64,000 bases of DNA from Thalassospira tepidiphila MCCC 1A03514. GTDB taxonomy: Bacteria; Pseudomonadota; Alphaproteobacteria; Rhodospirillales; Thalassospiraceae. Below the pieces are notes generated by a model, which was given only the letters and a program-made list of their open reading frames with translations, was not told the origin of the DNA and made no database searches. Numbering within the stretch: the first letter of the stretch is position 1; every line of letters starts with the position of its first letter. A program made the translations under genes and the position numbers. Shown piece after piece: positions 1-7,196 of the stretch. The stretch spans positions 1-64,000 of the forward strand of contig NZ_JPVZ01000010.1 in NCBI RefSeq assembly GCF_001662875.1, written 5' to 3'.

Positions 1-548
1 GGCTCCGGCTCAGCGGCGGCCGCCGGTTCGTCAGGAACTTCAAAATCGGGATCGTATTCTGCGGCGTCAAAAGCAGCCTGCAGTTTTTCGTCATCCGTCA
101 TCGGAACTTCTTCGTCGGCTTCCTCTGCTGCCGGGGCTGCTGCAGCAGCCGGCGCACCACCCGGAATTTGACCGGTATCGGCAAAGTGGTTCAGACGACC
201 AATCAGGTCAGCATCATTTCCGTCCGGCTCGGCTTCGTTCTGTTCGAGCTCGCCCAGCAGATACTTAATGGTATCAATCGACTCAAGAACAAGCGTCACG
301 GCATCAGGTGTCACCACCAGTTCGCCGTCACGGATTTTACCGAGCACGTTCTCGCCAGCGTGGGCTACAGCCTCAAGGCGCGGCAGGCCAAGGAAGCCGC
401 ATGTGCCTTTAATGGTGTGAACCAAGCGGAAAATATTGGACAAGATGTCCGGATCATTCGGGTTCTGTTCCAGCTTCACCAGTTCGACGTCAAGCGTCGA
501 CAGGCTTTCAGAAGTCTCGGTCAGAAATTCACTTAAAAGATCGTCCAT
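1..548 (-). CDS. cheA: Chemotaxis histidine kinase CheA, N-terminal part (cut by window edge)
   Basis: Only the first ~182 codons lie in the window; the gene continues beyond base 1. The translation opens with an HPt (P1) domain at residues ~1-105: the segment VHTIKGTCGFLGLPRLEA carries the phospho-accepting His and matches the CheA consensus HTIKGTSGFLG, followed by HAGENVLGKIRDGE, also typical of CheA. After ~residue 135 comes an Ala/Pro/Glu-rich linker, as usual between P1 and P2. CheA phosphorylates CheY and CheB at the receptor arrays. It lies 142 bp downstream of chpT on the same strand, so co-transcription is likely. The kinase core cannot be seen, so a hybrid kinase with the same HPt is a minor alternative. 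Confidence 0.88.
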   Translation of the reverse strand, partial: MDDLLSEFLTETSESLSTLDVELVKLEQNPNDPDILSNIFRLVHTIKGTCGFLGLPRLEAVAHAGENVLGKIRDGELVVTPDAVTLVLESIDTIKYLLGELEQNEAEPDGNDADLIGRLNHFADTGQIPGGAPAAAAAPAAEEADEEVPMTDDEKLQAAFDAAEYDPDFEVPDEPAAAAEPE

Positions 549-690
549 ATACCCCCTCCAAATCTCCAACAATCAATAGCTTGTCGGAACTGGAACTCCC
601 ATTAAAGCGCCAAATGGCGCAAACGTACTATACTTCGGTATCTTAGGTAGAAGCTATTGCACGCCATTACCAGACCTGCCGGTCAAATTT

Positions 691-1296
691 TTATCCATAG
701 ATCAATGCAATATTTCCGTCCTGTTGCAAGACCGAAAGCACTCCACCCCCGAGTTTAGCCAGTTTCCGCAAGAAAAACGCCTGAACATTGCGCGGATCGA
801 GTGCATCAGTAGAAACTTCTTTTTCCAATACATTCATGATTTCAGGGCGCAAGGCAGCGCGTTTGCCTTCGCCCAGAACCGTTACTTTACCGGAGTCGCG
901 CATAACCGAAAGCGTTCCACCGAACGGCAAAGCTTCACGGGCAAGCATAACCATGTTCAATACGATTCGCCCGTGAGATGGATCAATCGGAAGATCCGGC
1001 CAATCAAGTGTGACCTTTCCTTCGGCCGCATAAGTCTGTTTTGCCGCTTCACGCATCGCGGCGGTATCGGCACTGCTGCCCGCACGCCCGAAGGCCAACC
1101 GGAACAGTTGCAAACGGCGCGCGGCCTCAAGACCGCTTTTGCGCATGAGTGCCAGCGCCTCATCGTCGCTAACCCCGTCTTCCCCCATCAGTTCTGCCCC
1201 GGCATTGACCGCCCCGACCGGACCGACAAGATCATGACAGATCCGCGAACTGATCAGTTCGATCAAGGTCAGTTCAAGGGTGGCATCCTCTTCCAT
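691..1296 (-). CDS. chpT: Histidine phosphotransferase ChpT
   Basis: This 201-residue protein matches the ChpT/HPTransfase family (DUF2328), which looks like a degenerate histidine kinase and shuttles phosphate between a hybrid kinase (CckA in Caulobacter) and response regulators such as CtrA. The phospho-accepting His is in SSRICHDLVGPVGAVNAGAE (His21), the family signature. The rest resembles a Bergerat-type domain but lacks proper N and G boxes, as expected for ChpT. The ATG at 1296 gives the family's usual length. It precedes cheA on the same strand and diverges from the DUF3553 gene across a palindrome-rich spacer. Family assignment is firm; the partners in this organism are inferred. 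Confidence 0.85.
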   Translation of the reverse strand: MEEDATLELTLIELISSRICHDLVGPVGAVNAGAELMGEDGVSDDEALALMRKSGLEAARRLQLFRLAFGRAGSSADTAAMREAAKQTYAAEGKVTLDWPDLPIDPSHGRIVLNMVMLAREALPFGGTLSVMRDSGKVTVLGEGKRAALRPEIMNVLEKEVSTDALDPRNVQAFFLRKLAKLGGGVLSVLQQDGNIALIYG

Positions 1297-1467
1297 AGCG
1301 CGGGCTCTCCAAGGTCTTTGCGTATCGTCACAACATCATGCCCCAAGACACGATGCGCTTCCCGAATGGTCCGTTCTGACCGAACAGGTCACTCGCAGAA
1401 GCCACAAGATTGCCGCCGATATATTAAGAGCTTATTTAGCACGCTCGAAAATCAGGCTTTTCCGACC

Positions 1468-1506
1468 CGGCAAATTTTGCCGCTTTGCGATATCGGCCCC
1501 GATATC
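1468..1506. promoter_or_regulatory. Two adjacent perfect palindromes between divergent chpT and DUF3553 genes
   Basis: CGGCAAA-T-TTTGCCG (1468-1482) is followed six bases later by GATATCGG-CC-CCGATATC (1489-1506), whose right half also starts an overlapping palindrome CCCGATATCGGG (1498-1509). Both are perfect inverted repeats in the 294-bp spacer between divergent genes. They could be operators for a dimeric regulator. No regulator can be named from the sequence, and there is no T-tract to suggest a terminator. Confidence 0.45.
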
Positions 1507-1590
1507 GGGTCCGCAACACGCAGCCGCAAATTGCGCGACCTCGGCAAACGACCTATATTGAAACCAGCAACACAGGATACAGAGCACCCA

Positions 1591-1776
1591 ATGGATTTCT
1601 TGCTGACGCCAGGCGCCATCGTGCGTCATCCCAATCAACCGGACTGGGGACTGGGCCGCATTCAGGCCGTTGACGGAGATCGAATCGCTGTCAATTTCGA
1701 AGAGGCCGGTCGCCAGATCATCCGCCAGCGCTATGTCGTTCTGGAAATTGTCGAAGCCGCGGCGGGCTACGAATAA
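1591..1776 (+). CDS. DUF3553 domain small protein
   Basis: A 61-residue protein filling a single DUF3553 domain: LTPGAIVRHPNQPDWGLGRI followed by a short beta-rich stretch. The W-G-x-G-x-I/V motif is the conserved core of this small alphaproteobacterial family, which resembles the KOW/CarD-like folds used to bind nucleic acid or RNA polymerase. Its function has not been established. The open frame extends far upstream, but homology begins at this ATG, which follows a CAGGA ribosome-binding-like element. It is transcribed away from chpT. Confidence 0.8.
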   Translation: MDFLLTPGAIVRHPNQPDWGLGRIQAVDGDRIAVNFEEAGRQIIRQRYVVLEIVEAAAGYE

Positions 1777-1932
1777 GCGCCCTTCCTGCAACCGGTCCTT
1801 GAAGGCGACGCTTGGCACATGGATTGCTCGGATCGAATTGTTAATCAATTCACCATAAAAGATGGACTCTATCATACACTCGATAGATGAACCTGACACG
1901 AGCACAACAGTCTTAAGAAGGTTTCGAAGCCC

Positions 1933-2745
1933 ATGATCGCAGCCAATAAACCACCACGTGACAGCTTTAAACAGCGCCACCACGTAGCGGCCTTTACCGT
2001 GCTGGAACAATTTGCCCAGGGTCTTGTGCATGTTGCCCGCAACCATGGCGGTTCCGTTACCGAAGAACAGATCCTTAAATCGCTCAACAGCCTGCGCGAC
2101 AACGAAGATTTGTTCGACAATGCATGGGCGATCCTTGAAAGTGACCTCGAAGCGATCAAGACCCGCGAACATGCAGCCCTGCGCCACGATCCGTTCGGGC
2201 GTCTGCTGGTCTCGCGCTTTGATCATCTGCTTGAAGGCAATGCTGCCGGCGACATCGAACATGGTGCTCTGTCACGCACCATCCTGCAGCCTTTCTTCAA
2301 GGTCATCCGCATGATGGTCGGCATGGACATGCTTCAGGAAATCGATCGTGAAATTCACGAAATCATCGAAGCCCACGCCAATGATGATGACGAGTTGCGC
2401 AATCCTTCCGAATACTGGGATCATCTGGCCAAAACCCCGGAAGTCCGATCACGGATCAATCTGGTGTTTGCCCGCATGGCGCTGCATTTCAGCAACTATG
2501 AACACCGCAAGAAATGGCTGATCCAGCTCGTCAATGACAACATGGTCCATGGCGAAGAACGTTGGGAGTTCACCGAAACCCACTGCATCCGACTGCTTGA
2601 TGCGCTGTTTGCCGATGTGCGCAAGACGCTCGCCGTGCCGGAACATTCCGCCGAACTGGTCGCGCGGATGGGCCGCGAAAACGTCGCCACCCTGCGCGAA
2701 GTGGTCAAATGCATTGATGCCGACGTCGCCAAATTATCAAAGTGA
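1933..2745 (+). CDS. Hypothetical protein, 270 aa, helical
   Basis: I do not recognise this family. The ORF has normal GC-rich codon use and a start ATG preceded by AAGAAGG, so it is a real gene. The product is soluble, with no signal peptide or membrane segment, and appears almost entirely helical, with many charged residues and several His/Trp positions (for example SEYWDHLAKTPEVRSR and FSNYEHRKKWLIQLV). It stands alone: 156 bp after the DUF3553 gene and 221 bp before moaA, and a hairpin just after its stop probably ends its transcript. No function is proposed. Confidence 0.7.
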   Translation: MIAANKPPRDSFKQRHHVAAFTVLEQFAQGLVHVARNHGGSVTEEQILKSLNSLRDNEDLFDNAWAILESDLEAIKTREHAALRHDPFGRLLVSRFDHLLEGNAAGDIEHGALSRTILQPFFKVIRMMVGMDMLQEIDREIHEIIEAHANDDDELRNPSEYWDHLAKTPEVRSRINLVFARMALHFSNYEHRKKWLIQLVNDNMVHGEERWEFTETHCIRLLDALFADVRKTLAVPEHSAELVARMGRENVATLREVVKCIDADVAKLSK

Positions 2746-2797
2746 TAGCCGACCTGCGGGCACCCGTTACCTGACGGTTACCCTTTAACGAACGAAT

Positions 2798-2834
2798 ATA
2801 TGAGCTGCGATCATTATCGGATCGTGGCTCATAT
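2798..2834 (+). terminator. Hairpin after the 270-aa gene, upstream of moaA
   Basis: Left arm 2798-2812 and right arm 2820-2834 form a 15-bp stem (two G-U pairs) with a 7-nt loop, followed by CGTTTT. It is 50 bp after the preceding stop codon. The T-run is short, so it may be a weak terminator or part of the moaA leader. Confidence 0.5.
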
Positions 2835-2966
2835 CGTTTTCACCTGACGGAAAGGTGAACACCACAGATCGAAACAGACTGGTCAAAACCCCGTCTGCTG
2901 TGCCACAGTCGCCTCACAACGATTGCAAAAAGCCCGCAAACTCAAAAACACCGTTGAAACGCCACC

Positions 2967-3965
2967 ATGACCAAACCGCTGATCGACAAATATGGCAGAC
3001 ATGTCTCTTACCTGCGCGTTTCGGTAACCGATCGCTGCGATTTCCGCTGCACCTATTGCATGGCGGAAAACATGACCTTCCTGCCCAAATCCGATGTTCT
3101 TTCGCTTGAAGAACTCGATCAGCTTTGCACGGCTTTCATCACGCGCGGTGTGCGCAAACTGCGCCTGACCGGCGGCGAACCGCTGGTCCGCCGGGGCATC
3201 ATGGATCTGATCGCCAATCTGTCGCGCCATCTTAAAACCGGCGCGCTGGACGAGTTGACCATGACCACCAATGGCAGCCAGCTTGCCACCTATGCCGATG
3301 ATCTGGCGCGCCTGGGTGTGAAGCGCCTTAACATCTCGCTTGATAGTCTGGATTCTCAGAAATTCACCGAAATCACCCGTCGCGGCCGCCTGGAACAGGT
3401 CCTGGCCGGGCTTGAAGCCGCCAAACAGGCTGGCATTTCGATCAAGATCAACACGGTGGCGCTTCGCAATTTCAACGAAGACGAAATGTCACGCCTTGTC
3501 GCCTGGTGCGGTAAGGAGGGCTTTGATCTTTGCCTGATCGAAACCATGCCGCTCGGCGACATTGATGGTGATCGCACCGACCAATACCTGCCGCTGACTG
3601 CGGTGCGTGAACGGCTGGAGCAGGAATACACCCTGATCCCGTCCGAATATGTCACCCCCGGCCCGGCCCGCTATACCACGGTGGCTGAAACCGGCGGACG
3701 TCTCGGCTTTATCACACCGCTGACCCATAATTTCTGCGAAGGCTGCAACCGCGTGCGTGTCACCTGCACCGGCACGCTTTACATGTGCCTTGGTCAGGAA
3801 GATCACGTTGATCTGCGCGCGGCCCTTCGCACCGGCGACCCACGTGCGCTGGATCAGATGCTCGATGCCGCCATGGACCTCAAACCCAAGGGCCATGATT
3901 TTGTGATTGATCGCAAAGGCCAGAAACCGGCTGTCGGTCGACATATGAGCATGACTGGCGGCTAA
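2967..3965 (+). CDS. moaA: GTP 3',8-cyclase MoaA
   Basis: A radical-SAM enzyme of molybdenum cofactor synthesis that rearranges GTP to 3',8-cyclo-7,8-dihydro-GTP, the substrate of MoaC. The N-terminal 4Fe-4S motif is CDFRCTYC (Cys24, Cys28, Cys31); [11 protein letters not shown] is the SAM-binding GGE segment; the C-terminal cluster cysteines are in [11 protein letters not shown] and the later MCLGQ. The C-terminus ends in HMSMTGG, the double-glycine tail needed for activity in this family. Length (332) is normal. No other moa gene is adjacent. Its end overlaps the convergent GIY-YIG gene by 4 bp. A 5' leader of ~130 nt with small hairpins could hold regulation, but I could not match it to the Moco riboswitch. 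Confidence 0.95.
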   Translation: MTKPLIDKYGRHVSYLRVSVTDRCDFRCTYCMAENMTFLPKSDVLSLEELDQLCTAFITRGVRKLRLTGGEPLVRRGIMDLIANLSRHLKTGALDELTMTTNGSQLATYADDLARLGVKRLNISLDSLDSQKFTEITRRGRLEQVLAGLEAAKQAGISIKINTVALRNFNEDEMSRLVAWCGKEGFDLCLIETMPLGDIDGDRTDQYLPLTAVRERLEQEYTLIPSEYVTPGPARYTTVAETGGRLGFITPLTHNFCEGCNRVRVTCTGTLYMCLGQEDHVDLRAALRTGDPRALDQMLDAAMDLKPKGHDFVIDRKGQKPAVGRHMSMTGG

Positions 3966-4420
3966 GCAGCCCCGGCAAGACTTCGCAGAAGCATCAAACA
4001 ATTCCCAACGCCTGTACTGATCAGATGTGACGCGCATTTGGTGCAATCGCTGCTGCCAAATCCCGGCACTGGAACGGGTGTGCTTTGGTCCAGTAACCCA
4101 GCAAGCAATTCACACTCATTCCCACCTGGCACCACCAGCACCGAAACAACCCGCCCGGCGCCGTTTGAGGTCAGTTCATCGACATGCCAATGGGGTTTCT
4201 TGGTCGCCTTGCAGTGGCGTTTGACCCTTGCAGCAATGCCGCCGGGGCCGTTGGCGGAACCGCAATAAAGGTAGGTTCCTTTGGCAAGGGTGATCCCGGC
4301 AAACCGTTTGTTTTGAAGCGTCAGGTCAGCGGTGAGTTCGATCACCAGAACGTAAGCTCCGGCAACTTTGGGAAGCTGCCGGAGGGTTTGGTCATTTATC
4401 TCTGGGAAAAACGTGCTCAC
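3962..4420 (-). CDS. GIY-YIG nuclease-like DUF123 protein
   Basis: This 152-residue protein matches the DUF123 / Uri-type GIY-YIG family. The motif pair appears as GAYVLVIEL near residue 22 and [20 protein letters not shown] near residue 47, followed by an Arg-Lys-His segment and HWHVDELT, the usual order in the family. Members are stand-alone or fused to endonuclease III and are presumed DNA-processing enzymes, but their substrate is not established. It overlaps the glyoxalase-related gene upstream by 4 bp (a translationally coupled pair) and overlaps moaA tail to tail. Confidence 0.78.
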   Translation of the reverse strand: MSTFFPEINDQTLRQLPKVAGAYVLVIELTADLTLQNKRFAGITLAKGTYLYCGSANGPGGIAARVKRHCKATKKPHWHVDELTSNGAGRVVSVLVVPGGNECELLAGLLDQSTPVPVPGFGSSDCTKCASHLISTGVGNCLMLLRSLAGAA

Positions 4421-4911
4421 GCGTCCGGGGACTCTCGCAGCAACAGATCAATCGAAAGACCGGGGCCAGCCATGCCGTTGGTCAGCACCGGTTCGCAATG
4501 TTCGTTGATCCGCGACGCGATGCGTTGGCGAAAGCCGCTAAAGCGTTTTGATTCCACCACATCGACCGGTTCATCAAGATGCACTTCGACCCGGAACACA
4601 CCCGGTGTCGGGGTCGCCGTGACGCTTCGGATCAGGCCGGTGACGGCATGACCAAGGTAGGAGCCGGCAAACCGTTTGCCGATACCAAGATCGGACACAC
4701 TGGTCGGGATATTGCGCCGTGCCATGGCAACGGCGGTGTTCCAGTCGCGAAAACCGTGGCTTTGCGCCAGCAGTTCCAGCGAACCGGTATGCGAGATCGA
4801 GACATCACGCGCGGCCAAGGCTTTGCGCAGGCGTTTTGCCTGTGCCTTGAATTGCTCGGTCGCGTCCGTTTCAATGTCGGCACGGCTGATATTGAGCGTA
4901 TTGGAAGTCAT
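4417..4911 (-). CDS. Glyoxalase-related (Glyoxalase_8-like) protein
   Basis: A 164-residue protein whose first ~65 residues match the small domain labelled glyoxalase-related in family databases: LRKALAARDVSISHTGSLEL then LAQSHGFRDWNTAVA, the conserved A.HGFRDWNT core. The remainder, containing GKRFAGSYLGHAVTGLI, is a beta-rich segment I cannot assign. The biochemical role of the family is unknown and no metal-binding glyoxalase motif is visible. It is first in a two-gene operon with the DUF123 gene (4-bp overlap). Confidence 0.65.
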   Translation of the reverse strand: MTSNTLNISRADIETDATEQFKAQAKRLRKALAARDVSISHTGSLELLAQSHGFRDWNTAVAMARRNIPTSVSDLGIGKRFAGSYLGHAVTGLIRSVTATPTPGVFRVEVHLDEPVDVVESKRFSGFRQRIASRINEHCEPVLTNGMAGPGLSIDLLLRESPDA

Positions 4912-5244
4912 AAATCGTCTCCACGCAGGAGGCCGGGGGTCCGCATTGCCGGGCCGTATCCTGATCGGGAAACGGGTCCGAAAATTTCATTCCACGCACT
5001 TTACCAAAGGCATAAACCTTGCGGACGGCAGGGGTGCGCACCCCGTAGAAAGCGTGTTAGCCCAATCTCGGCCCAAAAACAAGGTTTTCGCATTGCCTGA
5101 CATTGCGCGGTTATCGCCTGACATCGGCGGATGGCGCGCCTTTCTCAAAAATTGACAGCCCCCGTGACAACAACATATACCAGTGAAAACACGTCATATC
5201 GGCGGTCCCGAATATGCGCCGATCAACCATAAGGAATATGCGCC
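4912..5244. other. Intergenic region, no gene seen
   Basis: This 333-bp stretch separates the divergent glyoxalase-related gene and bolA. Open frames here lack homology and are continuations of shadow frames. It presumably carries both promoters, but I could not pick a convincing -35/-10 pair. Confidence 0.5.
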
Positions 5245-5478
5245 ATGGCCATGGAAGCCTATGAAATCGAAAGCATGATCAAGGAAGCCCTTCCCGATGC
5301 ACAGGTCCGCATCGAGGATTTGCGCGGCGATGGCGATCATTATGCAGCGATTGTCGTCTCCGAACAGTTCCGCGGCAAAACCCGCGTGGTTCAGCACCAG
5401 ATGGTCTATTCCGCCCTTAAGGGCAAAATGGGCGGCGATCTTCATGCGCTGGCCCTGCAGACTTCTGCGCCGGAATAA
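5245..5478 (+). CDS. BolA family protein
   Basis: A 77-residue BolA-fold protein. The C-terminal half has the family pattern FRGKTRVVQHQMVYSAL and DLHALALQT, with the conserved His of the HALxLxT motif that ligates an Fe-S cluster when bound to a monothiol glutaredoxin; GDHY in the variable loop carries a His. Such proteins pair with CGFS glutaredoxins in Fe-S trafficking or iron sensing. The partner grxD lies 1.2 kb downstream on the same strand, separated by rarD and a terminator hairpin. Whether it is the BolA or IbaG type is not decided. Confidence 0.88.
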   Translation: MAMEAYEIESMIKEALPDAQVRIEDLRGDGDHYAAIVVSEQFRGKTRVVQHQMVYSALKGKMGGDLHALALQTSAPE

Positions 5479-5543
5479 GATCACCCAAGATAAAGCTTTG
5501 GCAAAGCACCTCGCCACCACGACCCGCTTCGCCAGACCAAACT

Positions 5544-5569
5544 CAGGGGCCGTTTGCCTTCGGCCCCTG
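5544..5569 (+). terminator. Terminator after bolA-like gene
   Basis: Perfect 9-bp stem CAGGGGCCG / CGGCCCCTG with an 8-nt loop, followed by TTGCCTTT, between the bolA-type gene and rarD. Confidence 0.7.
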
Positions 5570-5650
5570 TTGCCTTTCAGATCGAACTGAGCTGGTCCGA
5601 AGACTTAAGCGGCCGGTCACAGCCCCATTCACTGACCACGGCTTGAAATT

Positions 5651-6559
5651 ATGTCTTCTCAAGAAAAACCGGCACTGATCGGCCCCGGCCCCCTCGCCGG
5701 GCTTGGCGCCTTCATCTTCTGGGGGTTTTTCGGCCTGTATTTCAAACAGGTCGCCTTTGCCACTCCGCTTGAAATCCTGTCGCACCGCATTGTGTGGTCA
5801 GCACTTCTCACCCTTCTGCTGGTGTTTGTTCTGGGGCGGCGCAAAAAACTGCTTGAGCTGATTTCGTCAGCACGCACCGTCGGGCTTTTGTTTCTTTCAA
5901 GCCTTCTGGTCGCGGGGAACTGGTTGCTTTACATCTGGGCTGTCAATAATGCCCATGCCCTGGAAGCAAGCCTTGGCTATTACATCATGCCGCTGATCAT
6001 GCTGATCCTCGGCCGCATTTTCTTTGCCGAAAAACTCAACCGCATTCAGATCATTTCCGTTTTGATCTGTGCGGCCGGGGTTCTGAACCTTCTGGTTTTT
6101 TATGGCAATATGCCCTGGGTTGCCGTCGGGCTTTCGACCTTGTTTGGCTTTTACGGTGTGATTCGCAAATTCGTCCCGGCCGACCCGATCGCCGGTCTTT
6201 TTGTTGAATGTATTCTTCTGACCCCGTTTGCCTTGGGGTATCTTGGCTGGCTTACCTATCAGGGTGATATGACCTTTGGGCATATCGGGCGGGTCGAAGA
6301 TGCGCTTTTGATCGGGCTTGGCGTTTGCACGACAGCGCCGCTTGTGTTGTTTGCCTTTGCGGCGCGCAACATGAAATTCTCGGCCCTTGGATTGATGCAA
6401 TATCTCAATCCGACCATCCAGTTCTTTGTCGCGGTTCTGATTTTCGGCGAGATATTTACCGAGGCCCACATGATCACCTATGCGCTGGTGTGGTTCGGTC
6501 TGGGTATTTTCACCTGGGATAACCTGCGTACCGCGCGGCAAAATCGCGCCAAGAGTTGA
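5651..6559 (+). CDS. rarD: EamA family transporter RarD
   Basis: A 302-residue inner-membrane protein with about ten hydrophobic helices and two EamA repeats, matching RarD. The start GLGAFIFWGFFGLYFKQV and the Arg/Lys-rich cytoplasmic loop after the second helix (VLGRRKKLLEL) are typical, as is FYGVIRKFVPADPIAGLFVE at the domain junction. RarD proteins belong to the drug/metabolite transporter superfamily; the substrate is not established. It sits between bolA and grxD but has its own upstream terminator, so functional linkage to Fe-S proteins is not implied. Confidence 0.9.
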   Translation: MSSQEKPALIGPGPLAGLGAFIFWGFFGLYFKQVAFATPLEILSHRIVWSALLTLLLVFVLGRRKKLLELISSARTVGLLFLSSLLVAGNWLLYIWAVNNAHALEASLGYYIMPLIMLILGRIFFAEKLNRIQIISVLICAAGVLNLLVFYGNMPWVAVGLSTLFGFYGVIRKFVPADPIAGLFVECILLTPFALGYLGWLTYQGDMTFGHIGRVEDALLIGLGVCTTAPLVLFAFAARNMKFSALGLMQYLNPTIQFFVAVLIFGEIFTEAHMITYALVWFGLGIFTWDNLRTARQNRAKS

Positions 6560-6650
6560 CAGAACCGCAGGTTCCAGCCATATCTTCGCCCATAAAAGTT
6601 TAACCTGAATTCGCGGCCCGAACAGGGCCCCCAAGCCAAGGACAATCATC

Positions 6651-6986
6651 ATGACCGACAATCCGGTATTCGAACGCATCCAGAAAGACGTCAATGACAA
6701 TGACGTCGTCCTGTTCATGAAGGGTACCGCAATGTTCCCGCAGTGCGGCTTCTCTGCCGCTGTTGTTCAGGTCCTGGCCGAGCTTGGCGTTCAGTTCAAG
6801 GATATCAACGTTCTGGTCGACCCGGCGATCCGTCAGGGCATCAAGGACTTCTCCAACTGGCCGACCATTCCGCAGCTTTACGTCAAGGGCGAGTTCCTTG
6901 GTGGTTGCGACATCGTGCGTGAAATGGCCGCCAGCGGCGAGCTGTCCCAGCACCTTAAAGACAAGGGCGTTGCCGTTGCCGCCTAA
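6651..6986 (+). CDS. grxD: Monothiol glutaredoxin Grx4
   Basis: A 111-residue CGFS-type monothiol glutaredoxin. The active site is PQCGFS with Cys32, preceded by VVLFMKGT, and followed by the glutathione-binding segments WPTIPQLY and GGCDIV. These proteins bind a glutathione-ligated 2Fe-2S cluster as dimers or with BolA and deliver it to target proteins. The start is the ATG after CCAAGGAC; length is normal. A strong terminator follows the stop codon. The nearby BolA-family gene is the expected partner. Confidence 0.95.
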   Translation: MTDNPVFERIQKDVNDNDVVLFMKGTAMFPQCGFSAAVVQVLAELGVQFKDINVLVDPAIRQGIKDFSNWPTIPQLYVKGEFLGGCDIVREMAASGELSQHLKDKGVAVAA

Positions 6987-7024
6987 GGCAACAAGTCAAC
7001 AAGGCAAAAGACCTGACCCCATTC

Positions 7025-7063
7025 AAAAACGCGCTGCGCAGGTTTTCTGCCAGCGCGTTTTTT
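7025..7063 (+). terminator. Strong rho-independent terminator after grxD
   Basis: A 12-bp stem AAAAACGCGCTG / CAGCGCGTTTTT (7025-7036, 7051-7062), extended inside by GCAG/CTGC, ending in a six-T run. The A-run on the other side means it could also act on the reverse strand. Confidence 0.9.
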
Positions 7064-7196
7064 GTGCCCGGACCATCGCCAAACTCGCCAAATGCGATCA
7101 TATCCCGTTCTGGATAAAACTATTTCTTGATGGTTTGATCGCTATTCCCCATCTTTAGGGCATGCTGAAATTTGCGCCACAGGGGAAGTCACAGGC

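Noticed and set aside
724-1590. Long plus-strand open frame opposite chpT, running into the DUF3553 gene
   Set aside because: Its N-terminal part is the antisense of chpT and has no homology; only the last 61 codons from 1591 form a recognised domain.
2841-2966. Possible Moco or cobalamin riboswitch before moaA
   Set aside because: Only short stems are present and I could not match conserved core positions of either class.
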